DNA of 6,838 bases from Candidatus Cloacimonadota bacterium. Lineage in GTDB: Bacteria; Cloacimonadota; Cloacimonadia; Cloacimonadales; Cloacimonadaceae. Shown here one piece after another: positions 1-5,214 of the stretch (within the stretch, counting starts at the first letter, position 1; each line of letters opens with the position of its first letter). Position numbers and translations under genes: made by a program. Under the pieces are notes generated by a model. That model was not told the DNA's origin. It saw nothing but the letters and a program-made list of their open reading frames with translations, and did not search any database. The stretch covers positions 1 through 6,838 of the forward strand of contig JALNXT010000080.1 in NCBI GenBank assembly GCA_023230245.1, in the 5' to 3' direction.

Positions 1-1
1 A

Positions 2-574
2 CCTGCTAAAGATTACAAGACTAAGCTGAAGGTAGCATTTATCGGGCGAAACTCACACGAGAAGCGTTATCATCTTTATGAACGCATCACACACACCTGC
101 ATAGAGCAAGGCCTAAACATGCAGTTCCATAGCATCGGCAACTTTCACAGTACCGCGGACATAAACTGTCTGGGGGAATTAAGCAATAGAGAAGCTATCT
201 ACGATGTGCTAAATGGTTTTCATATACTTATTCTTTGTTCTACAACTGAGGGTTTTGGCTTGGTTATCGCCGAGGCTATGGCACGTGGCATGGTAGCTAT
301 TGCAACGGCAGTGGGTGGAGTTACAGAGCTTATTGTGGATGCCGAAACAGGCAATTTGGTGCATTCCACCGAAGAGGGTTCCATTGAGGACGAATTTGTC
401 CGACACCTAAAGCGTTACAGCGAATCTCCACAATTGTTGCAACAAATGGGCGCTGCTGCCTATGCACGGGTGAAGCAGGAGTTTAACTACGAAGTATTTG
501 GCAGCAAATACCTTGCGCTTATCGATGAGGCCCGCAGGGATATTGCCTCTCGTACTGAGGCTTCGTCGCGGTAG
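2..574 (+). CDS. GT4-family glycosyltransferase, C-terminal part (5' end outside window)
   Basis: The reading frame is open to the left edge, and about 190 residues are visible. The ATG at 119 is internal, because conserved sequence lies before it: KVAFIGRNSHEKR (visible residues 10-22) resembles the strand and basic loop that open the nucleotide-sugar domain of GT-B enzymes. The diagnostic GT4 motif follows: E83-GFGLVIA-E91 is the EX7E pair that holds the sugar nucleotide in this family. It continues into AMARGMVAIATAVGGVTELI, the usual run through the donor site. The C-terminal helices (about 125-190) look complete and end in a TAG stop. GT4 enzymes are retaining and move a sugar from a nucleotide donor onto a glycan at the cytoplasmic face of the membrane. 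Donor and acceptor cannot be read from this half. It lies 8 bp upstream of the GT10 gene, so the two are probably co-transcribed. Confidence 0.9.
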   Translation, partial: PAKDYKTKLKVAFIGRNSHEKRYHLYERITHTCIEQGLNMQFHSIGNFHSTADINCLGELSNREAIYDVLNGFHILILCSTTEGFGLVIAEAMARGMVAIATAVGGVTELIVDAETGNLVHSTEEGSIEDEFVRHLKRYSESPQLLQQMGAAAYARVKQEFNYEVFGSKYLALIDEARRDIASRTEASSR

Positions 575-582
575 CCCAGCTC

Positions 583-1515
583 ATGAATGCCTCTGGTAAA
601 CCTACTCTAAAGATAAACTTTGTAGATTTCTGGAAGAATCTGGATAAGCTGGATAACTATTTTTCCCGGCTTCTTTGCGAGCGATACGAGCTTGTCATCA
701 GCGACAATCCCGAGGTCCTCTTCTATTCCATGTTCGGTAAAAAGCATCTTAACTACAAATGCAAGCGCATCTTCTATTCCGGTGAGAATGCTGGAGCGGA
801 CTTCTCAGAGTGCGATTTTGCCCTAACCAGCGACTACAATGCTGACCCCCGTCATTACCGCTTACCGCTGTATCTGCTCTATTTCTCGCCAGAAAGATTT
901 GTTAAGCCGGAGTTTGATGCCGAAGCTGAACTGGATGCCAAAAAGGGATTTTGCAGCTTTGTGGTTTCCAATTCGGGAGGGAAGGTGCGCAATCGTTTTT
1001 ATGAGAAGCTTTCACGATACAAAGCAATCGCCTCCGGGGGGAAATACCGCAACAACATCGGTTATCGTGTACCCGATAAACTGGCTTTTATCCGCGACTA
1101 CAGGTTCTGCCTTTCCTTCGAAAACAAGTCCTACCCCGGCTACACGACCGAAAAGCTGGTGGAGGCATTATTTGCCAACACGGTTCCAATATATTGGGGT
1201 AATCCCATAGTGCAAAAGGAGTTCAACCCCGATGCCTTCCTATGCTACCACGATTATCCCAGCGAGAAAGCATTCATAAACCGCATAATAGAGGTGGAAA
1301 GCAACAAAGAGCTATACCTCAGCTACTTAAAAGCACCTTGGTGCCTGAACAACAGCCTGGCGGAACAATACCAACCGGATAGCGTCAGGGAATGGCTTTG
1401 CCAGGCAATAGCAACATCCATCACCCCCATCGCCTGCAAGCCCCGCTCCATAATGCATATCATAGAACACCAGCACATACGCTTCAAAAACAAAACTCGC
1501 CGGGGCAACTGGTGA
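583..1515 (+). CDS. GT10 alpha-(1,3/1,4)-fucosyltransferase, H. pylori FucT-like
   Basis: Complete 310-residue protein that probably moves L-fucose from GDP-fucose onto a glycan (inverting, GT-B fold, cytoplasmic). FYSGENAGADFSECDFAL (64-81) matches the acceptor-side motif of bacterial FucT; E68 corresponds to the proposed catalytic base. The donor domain is clear: FCSFVVSNSGGKVRNRFYEKL (split here as FCSFVVSN, 123-130, and VRNRFYEKL, 135-143), SGGKYRNNIG (151-160), then KLAFIRDYRFCLSFENK (166-182) and GYTTEK (186-191), with E190 and K191 in the GDP-fucose site, followed by VPIYWG (201-206) and FNPDAFL. By memory this is closest to H. pylori FutA/FutB. It lacks their C-terminal heptad repeats and instead ends in a basic tail (HIRFKNKTRRGNW). 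No good Shine-Dalgarno sequence lies before the ATG. The stop of the GT4 gene is 8 bp upstream, so translation may depend on coupling. Gmd and Fcl for its donor are encoded on the facing operon. The linkage (alpha-1,3 or other) is not settled by sequence. Confidence 0.93.
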   Translation: MNASGKPTLKINFVDFWKNLDKLDNYFSRLLCERYELVISDNPEVLFYSMFGKKHLNYKCKRIFYSGENAGADFSECDFALTSDYNADPRHYRLPLYLLYFSPERFVKPEFDAEAELDAKKGFCSFVVSNSGGKVRNRFYEKLSRYKAIASGGKYRNNIGYRVPDKLAFIRDYRFCLSFENKSYPGYTTEKLVEALFANTVPIYWGNPIVQKEFNPDAFLCYHDYPSEKAFINRIIEVESNKELYLSYLKAPWCLNNSLAEQYQPDSVREWLCQAIATSITPIACKPRSIMHIIEHQHIRFKNKTRRGNW

Positions 1516-1525
1516 ACATAAGGCT

Positions 1526-1557
1526 CAAGTTCATTTATGGTGAGTAATATGAACTTG
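1526..1557. repeat. Inverted repeat (9-bp stem) after the GT10 stop
   Basis: CAAGTTCAT (1526-1534) and ATGAACTTG (1549-1557) are perfect reverse complements around a 14-nt loop, starting 11 bp after the GT10 stop. It could be a weak transcript end or RNA-stabilising hairpin for the GT4-GT10 transcript. It has few G-C pairs and no T-run after it, so it is not a standard intrinsic terminator. Confidence 0.55.
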
Positions 1558-1576
1558 TGACGTGGCTCAATTATTA

Positions 1577-1665
1577 TTCCTTGCGGCTATCTCGCTATCA
1601 ACTCCCACTCATTGCCCATGATAAGGGCAATGATAGGGCAATGATAGGGCAATGCCCGCAAGGAA
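1577..1665. repeat. Nested inverted repeat, 89 bp, with 10-bp perfect ends
   Basis: The ends TTCCTTGCGG (1577-1586) and CCGCAAGGAA (1656-1665) are perfect reverse complements. Inside, in matching nested order, are CTATC at 1587-1591 against GATAG at 1643-1647, CTATC at 1595-1599 against GATAG at 1632-1636, and CATTGCCC (1610-1617) against GGGCAATG (1625-1632). The last two pairings share one base (1632). The whole could fold into one long imperfect hairpin. It has no coding capacity of note and could be a small mobile-type (MITE or REP-like) repeat or a structured transcript end. No target-site duplication was seen. Confidence 0.6.
1624..1654. repeat. 11-bp tandem repeat, 2.8 copies
   Basis: The unit AGGGCAATGAT occurs at 1624-1634 and 1635-1645, followed by AGGGCAATG at 1646-1654. 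Every copy is complementary to CATTGCCC at 1610-1617, so the upstream arm can pair with any of the three. This implies slippage-type copy-number change inside the surrounding inverted repeat. Confidence 0.85.
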
Positions 1666-1670
1666 GTGTG

Positions 1671-1742
1671 GCGTCCTTGGTTGGAATTCATGCGTCCTTG
1701 GTTGGAATTCCTGCGTCCTTGGTTGGAATTCCTGCGTCCTTG
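1671..1742. repeat. 21-bp tandem repeat, 3.4 copies
   Basis: Copies start at 1671, 1692, 1713 and 1734. The first three are full length and the fourth stops after 9 bases. The unit reads GCGTCCTTGG followed by TTGGAATTCCT. Copy 1 differs only at its second-last base (A for C); copies 2 and 3 are identical. Each unit holds a CCTTGG and a GGAATTC(C) palindrome. No spacers separate the copies, so this is a direct tandem array and not a CRISPR. Because 21 is a multiple of 3, the array stays open as heptapeptide repeats in several frames, which gives false ORFs. The fourth partial copy runs into the first hairpin of the mirrored element next to it. Confidence 0.92.
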
Positions 1743-1876
1743 CAGGAAAGGCCTGTCGACGTCCTCGTCGGCAGTCATTTGGCTAATCTGTAGAATACCG
1801 ATGCTGCACAGGAAAGCAACTTTTCACTGTCGGCGAGGACGCCGACAGACCTTGCCTGCGAGGACACAGGCACTCC
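1725..1876. repeat. Mirrored four-hairpin element: 50-bp inverted arms, TCCT/AGGA loops
   Basis: Arms 1725-1774 and 1827-1876 match as reverse complements at 41 of 50 positions by hand alignment, around a 52-bp centre (1775-1826). Each arm holds two hairpins 4 nt apart. Left: TTCCTGCG-TCCT-TGCAGGAA (1729-1748, one G-U pair) and a 9-bp stem with a TCCT loop at 1753-1774 (one G-U). Right: CTGTCGGCG / CGCCGACAG (1827-1848, perfect) with an AGGA loop, and TGCCTGCG-AGGA-CACAGGCA (1853-1872, one mismatch). Stems differ in sequence, but the CG-loop-CG core is kept. This resembles paired REP/BIME elements in design. Function is unknown; possible roles are transcript protection or termination between the convergent operons. 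Confidence 0.7.
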
Positions 1877-1896
1877 TGTATAACTCCCGCTCAATC

Positions 1897-1946
1897 CGCA
1901 CCCATATCCCACAAAGCGGGAAAAAGGCTGGGTGTGATAGCTTTTT
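1897..1946 (-). terminator. Candidate terminator structure after fcl
   Basis: Two overlapping stems lie 16 bp past the fcl stop. CGCACCCA (1897-1904) pairs with TGGGTGTG (1929-1936, one G-U). AAAAAG plus CT (1921-1929) pairs with AGCTTTTT (1939-1946) with one bulged base. On the minus strand the second stem ends in CCTTTTTC, a short T-run, as expected for the end of the fcl transcript, and on the plus strand it ends in CTTTTT, so it could act both ways. The stem has few G-C pairs, so the call is weak. Confidence 0.3.
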
Positions 1947-1961
1947 AGGTTTAGCTGTCCC

Positions 1962-3008
1962 TCAAATTGAGCAATGTCTATTAAGATACCACTTGTAAGT
2001 GACATCCAAGCCATCTTTTAGCTCTGTTTTGGCGTAGAAACCCAGACTATTGAGCATACTTACGTCCAGCAGTTTGCGTGGGGTGCCATCCGGTTTGCTG
2101 CTATCCCACAGGATATCTCCTTGAAAGCCGACTACATCTGCAATCAGAGCAGCCAAATCCCGAATCCTGATGTCCACTCCCGTACCGATATTTAAGGCAA
2201 CATCGGCGGAATAATTATTCATCAGGAAAAGGAGGGCAGAGGCGAGATCGTCCACAAAGAGGAACTCGCGGAAGGGTGATCCGCTTCCCCAAAGAGTAAG
2301 CTGTACCTTATCCTCATGTTTGGCGATGCCAAAGCACGCCAATGCAGCTTCCAAGCTTTCGCCATCCTGGATGCTGTAATCTGCTGCTAAATCACGGTGA
2401 ACTTCGTCTAAATCATTCATCTGCCAATGTTTTGCCAAGTGCATTTTACGGATAAGGGCTGGCAAAACATGCGAATTTTGGGGGTGAAAGTGGTCATTTA
2501 TACCATAAAGATTGGTGGGCATAGCGGAGATAAAGTTGCAGCCATACTGCTCCCTGTAGTGCTTAGCCAGCCTCAATCCGGCGATTTTTGCCAGAGCATA
2601 AGCCTCGTTGGTAGGCTCCAAAGCACCGGTTAACAGGTATTCTTCCTTGATGGGTTGGGGACAAAGCTTGGGATAGATGCAGGAGGAGCCGAGAAAAAGC
2701 AGTTTTTTAACACCGTTGCGGTAGGCAGCATGGATGGTGTTTGCCGCCATCATCAGGTTCTGGTAGATATAATCCGCAGGGTGAAGGCTATTCGCTATTA
2801 TCCCGCCTACTTTGCCGGCAGCATGGATTACATAATCTGGTTTCTCGGCAGCGAAGAAATCTTCCACGGCTGCCTGATTGGTCAAATCCAGCTCTTTGCT
2901 ATTGCGTAGCAGCAGGTTATCATAGCCGTTTGCGCTTAAACAACGCAGCATAGCAGAGCCTACTAAGCCTGTATGTCCTGAGACGTAAATTTTACTGTGT
3001 GATTCCAT
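1962..3008 (-). CDS. fcl: GDP-L-fucose synthase (GDP-4-keto-6-deoxymannose 3,5-epimerase-4-reductase)
   Basis: A 348-residue cytoplasmic short-chain dehydrogenase that makes GDP-L-fucose from the product of Gmd, using NADPH. G11-HTG-LVG17 is the Rossmann dinucleotide loop. GSSCIYP (107-113) gives S108 and C110, and NEAYALAK (134-141) gives the Y137-xxx-K141 pair of the catalytic Ser-Tyr-Lys set. H180 and R187 match the active-site His and Arg of the E. coli enzyme, and WDSSKPDGTPRKLLD (301-315) is a typical C-terminal signature. At 348 residues it is longer than E. coli Fcl (about 321). The extra length is a charged stretch at about 194-235, before the LWGSGSPFREFL segment; I recall a similar insertion in Bacteroidota enzymes. 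The ATG at 3008 was chosen over the in-frame ATG at 3047 because it has a strong Shine-Dalgarno sequence and starts at the conserved domain. The gene overlaps the gmd end by 17 bp. Confidence 0.96.
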   Translation of the reverse strand: MESHSKIYVSGHTGLVGSAMLRCLSANGYDNLLLRNSKELDLTNQAAVEDFFAAEKPDYVIHAAGKVGGIIANSLHPADYIYQNLMMAANTIHAAYRNGVKKLLFLGSSCIYPKLCPQPIKEEYLLTGALEPTNEAYALAKIAGLRLAKHYREQYGCNFISAMPTNLYGINDHFHPQNSHVLPALIRKMHLAKHWQMNDLDEVHRDLAADYSIQDGESLEAALACFGIAKHEDKVQLTLWGSGSPFREFLFVDDLASALLFLMNNYSADVALNIGTGVDIRIRDLAALIADVVGFQGDILWDSSKPDGTPRKLLDVSMLNSLGFYAKTELKDGLDVTYKWYLNRHCSI

Positions 3009-4047
3009 GTTGTGCTTCCTTTTGGGCAAGCTGCCAATCTGCTGCAACCATTATCTTAACCAGCTCTTTGAAGGTAGTTTTCGGCTGCCAGGCAAGCTCT
3101 TTTTTAGCCTTGCCATAATCGCCGATGAGAAGCTCTACTTCGGTGGGACGGTAGTAAAATGGGTCTATCTCCACCAGAATCTTGCCGGTTTTGGCATCCA
3201 AACCCTTTTCATGTTCTGCCTTGCCTTCCCAAGTGATGTTGATATCCAGTTCTTTGAAGCTTAGCTCTATGAATTCCCGCACAGTGTGAGTGTCGTTGGT
3301 GGCGATCACGAAGTCATCCGGCTTGTCTGCTTGCATCATCAGCCACATTGCCTCCACGTATTCGGGAGCATAGCCCCAGTCGCGCTTGGTATCTATGTTG
3401 CCAAGGTGCAGCTTATCCTGCAAGCCTTCTTTGATGCGGGTTGCAGCTCTGGTAATCTTGCGGGTGACAAAGGTCTCGCCTCTGCGGGGGGATTCGTGGT
3501 TAAAGAGGATGCCGTTTGAGGCGAAGATGCCGTATGCTTCCCGGTAATTGCGCACAATCCAATAGGCATAAAGCTTGGCGGCAGCATAGGGACTGCGAGG
3601 GTAGAAAGGGGTTGTTTCCTTTTGGGGAACTTCTTGCACCAAGCCGAAAAGTTCGCTGGTGGAAGCTTGATAGAAACGCGTGGCTAAGCCGGTATCCTTG
3701 ATGGCGTCCAGAATGCGCAACACCCCAATGGCATTTACCTCGCCGGTGTATTCTGGCACATCAAAGGACACTTTCACATGGCTCTGAGCGGCAAGGTTGT
3801 ATATCTCGTCCGGTTGGGATTTCTCTAACAGCCGGTTCAGGTTGCTGCTATCCGTCAAATCTCCATAATGCAAAAAGAGCTTTGCATCCGCGGAGTGGAA
3901 GTCCTTGAAAATATGATCTATCCTGCCGGTGTTGAAACTGGAGGCGCGACGAATGATGCCGTGAACTTCATAGCCCTTGTTTAATAATAACTCGGCAAGA
4001 TAGGAGCCATCTTGGCCTGTGATGCCAGTGATAAGTGCCTTTTTCAT
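2992..4047 (-). CDS. gmd: GDP-mannose 4,6-dehydratase
   Basis: A 351-residue enzyme of the extended short-chain dehydrogenase family. It turns GDP-D-mannose into GDP-4-keto-6-deoxy-D-mannose, the first step of GDP-L-fucose synthesis. The sequence shows the N-terminal ALITGITGQDGSYLAE (4-19) NADP loop, FYQASTSELFG (125-135) with catalytic T130 and E132, and RSPYAAAKLYAYW (151-163) with Y154 and K158. It also shows NHESPRRGETFVTRKI (183-198), which is specific for GDP-mannose dehydratases, then GNIDTKRDWGYAPEYVEAMW (216-235) and FYYRPTEVELLIGD (297-310). Length is normal for the family. The second ATG (4047) is preferred over the one at 4056: AGAGG lies directly against the first ATG, which is too close, but 9 nt before the second. 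It lies 49 bp after the GT2 gene and overlaps fcl. The same intermediate can also feed rhamnose or perosamine pathways, but the adjacent fcl points to fucose. Confidence 0.97.
   Translation of the reverse strand: MKKALITGITGQDGSYLAELLLNKGYEVHGIIRRASSFNTGRIDHIFKDFHSADAKLFLHYGDLTDSSNLNRLLEKSQPDEIYNLAAQSHVKVSFDVPEYTGEVNAIGVLRILDAIKDTGLATRFYQASTSELFGLVQEVPQKETTPFYPRSPYAAAKLYAYWIVRNYREAYGIFASNGILFNHESPRRGETFVTRKITRAATRIKEGLQDKLHLGNIDTKRDWGYAPEYVEAMWLMMQADKPDDFVIATNDTHTVREFIELSFKELDINITWEGKAEHEKGLDAKTGKILVEIDPFYYRPTEVELLIGDYGKAKKELAWQPKTTFKELVKIMVAADWQLAQKEAQHGITQ
3015..3023 (-). promoter_or_regulatory. Ribosome binding site of fcl, inside the gmd 3' end
   Basis: On the minus strand AAAAGGAAG ends 6 nt before the ATG at 3008. 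It lies within the last codons of gmd, so ribosomes finishing gmd could restart on fcl. It decides the fcl start in favour of 3008, not 3047. Confidence 0.75.
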
Positions 4048-4055
4048 AATAACCA

Positions 4056-4061
4056 TCCTCT
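4056..4061 (-). promoter_or_regulatory. Ribosome binding site of gmd
   Basis: The minus strand reads AGAGGATGGTTATTATG. AGAGGA ends 8 nt before the second ATG (4047), a normal distance, while the first ATG overlaps it. This supports a protein beginning MKKALITG. Confidence 0.7.
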
Positions 4062-4096
4062 GTTTAGCTTTCTATGAAGCATCTTTTCCCCGATAG

Positions 4097-5167
4097 TTAG
4101 GGCTTGCATAAGCCTAAGGTGAACTGCCACAAATGCAGAAGGTTTCGGGTGGAAGTTCTCAAGCCGAAATCCAAGTACCAGGTGTAACCTTTGTGATGAA
4201 TAGCCTCTTTGATGCTTGTATTGGTGATGCTTGCTGCACGGGGATACCAGCTTCGTTTTCTGTTTCTTTTACGCAGCGTCAATAAGGACAGCAGGTAACA
4301 ACGTAAAAGAATGCGTCTTTCTACCTTACTTTGGCTGCGCGCCCAATACAAGTCTTTATAGGCTTTTATTAATTGCAGGGCAGTAAGATAGTCGGCTTCA
4401 CTCTGTGCCGAAGAACCACTGTAGTTGAAGAGTGCTTCTGCCTCGGATAGGCTTATTTCGCGGTTAAGAATCTGCTTGGCATTGTTTGCGAGGACACGAT
4501 AGGTGCCCTCCAGTATCTTACCCGGTTCCCTTTTGCTGTAGCTGCTGTTGTGCGTTCTCCAGTAGGAAAGAAGTTTCGGGATGGAAGCCAACTTCCCCAG
4601 AGGCATCAGCCGGCAGTATAAGTCCATATCTTCAGAACACTCAATATCAGGGTCGTAACCTCCGGCGGTTAGTGCAGCACTTTTGCGGAACATTACGGTG
4701 GAATGGATATATACATTGCCAATGCTCAATCGCCAGCGCAGTTCGGTGTCTGTGGTGGGGATGGCTTTTTGCCGGTTCTTGATCTTCCCGTTGCTGTCTA
4801 TAACGCCATAGTTACTGCCAACAATTACGGTATCCTGGTGTTTATCCAGATAATTGGCTTGGGCTAACAGCCTGTTGGGGTGTGAGTAATCATCTGCGTC
4901 CAGGATGGCTACATACTCACCCACACAATAAGATAGGCAGATACTGCGCACATAGGCAATTCCCTTGTTCTGGGGGAGGTTTATCAGCTTAAAGCGTTTG
5001 TCCTTACGGGTATAAGTGTCGATTAATTGCCGGCTATTATCCGTGGAGCAGTCGTCAAACACCAGGACTTCAAAATCATGATAGCTTTGTGTAAGCAGGG
5101 AATCCAAGCATTTCTGCAAGTATTGGGCATTGTTATAATTGGCAACCACTACACTAACTTTGCTCAT
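4097..5167 (-). CDS. GT2-family glycosyltransferase
   Basis: A 356-residue enzyme with an N-terminal GT-A domain of the GT2 family. The sequence starts SVVVANYNNAQYL (5-17), followed by FDDCSTDNS (37-45; the family norm is DDGSTD, here Cys replaces Gly) for nucleotide binding. Next comes ILDADDYSHPNRL (88-100) with the metal-binding D90-A-D92, then SEDMDLYCRL (178-187), where E179-D180 is the likely catalytic base region. The catalytic domain ends at about 215. The remaining 140 residues are basic and rich in helix-forming residues, with no clear membrane segment. GT2 enzymes are inverting and add single sugars during O-antigen or capsule repeat assembly at the cytoplasmic face. The sugar donor cannot be told from sequence. 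The ATG at 5167 is used, with GGAAG 5 nt upstream; a TTG at 5179 is in frame but has no support. It lies 47 bp after the ABC exporter gene and 49 bp before gmd, so it belongs to the same operon. Confidence 0.92.
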   Translation of the reverse strand: MSKVSVVVANYNNAQYLQKCLDSLLTQSYHDFEVLVFDDCSTDNSRQLIDTYTRKDKRFKLINLPQNKGIAYVRSICLSYCVGEYVAILDADDYSHPNRLLAQANYLDKHQDTVIVGSNYGVIDSNGKIKNRQKAIPTTDTELRWRLSIGNVYIHSTVMFRKSAALTAGGYDPDIECSEDMDLYCRLMPLGKLASIPKLLSYWRTHNSSYSKREPGKILEGTYRVLANNAKQILNREISLSEAEALFNYSGSSAQSEADYLTALQLIKAYKDLYWARSQSKVERRILLRCYLLSLLTLRKRNRKRSWYPRAASITNTSIKEAIHHKGYTWYLDFGLRTSTRNLLHLWQFTLGLCKP

Positions 5168-5172
5168 CTTTA

Positions 5173-5177
5173 CTTCC
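5173..5177 (-). promoter_or_regulatory. Ribosome binding site of the GT2 gene
   Basis: GGAAG on the minus strand lies 5 nt before the ATG at 5167. It favours this ATG over the in-frame TTG at 5179, which would sit upstream of the site. Confidence 0.6.
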
Positions 5178-5214
5178 AAAGCCGCTGTAGCTTATCCCGG
5201 CTCATCAGCCAAAC

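Noticed and set aside
119..574. A complete short glycosyltransferase starting at the ATG at 119
   Set aside because: The frame stays open to the left edge and the residues before 119 (KVAFIGRNSHEKR) are typical of the GT4 domain, so 119 is internal to a longer gene.
839..1210. A 123-codon plus-strand frame inside the GT10 gene
   Set aside because: It overlaps the well-conserved GT10 frame fully and has no recognisable motif; it is a shadow frame.
1671..1742. CRISPR array
   Set aside because: Copies are directly adjacent with no unique spacers, and no cas genes are present.
1557..1998. Overlapping reading frames of 63-110 codons on both strands, with heptapeptide repeats such as SLVGIPA (plus) or NSNQGRR (minus)
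   Set aside because: They stay open because the 21-bp repeat is a multiple of three and has no stops. They overlap each other on both strands, have no clear ribosome sites and match no family I know; the repeat explains them.
1775..2014. A 79-codon minus-strand frame spanning the end of fcl and the repeat element
   Set aside because: It overlaps the end of fcl in another frame, runs through the hairpin arm and has no family features.
4048..4096. A promoter in the 49-bp gap between the GT2 gene and gmd
   Set aside because: No pair of -35 and -10 boxes with normal spacing could be seen; only the gmd ribosome site is supported.
5199..5210. Small hairpin GGCT-CATC-AGCC just after the ABC exporter stop as a terminator
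   Set aside because: It is only 4 bp with no T-run, and the GT2 gene starts 47 bp further on, so the operon probably continues.
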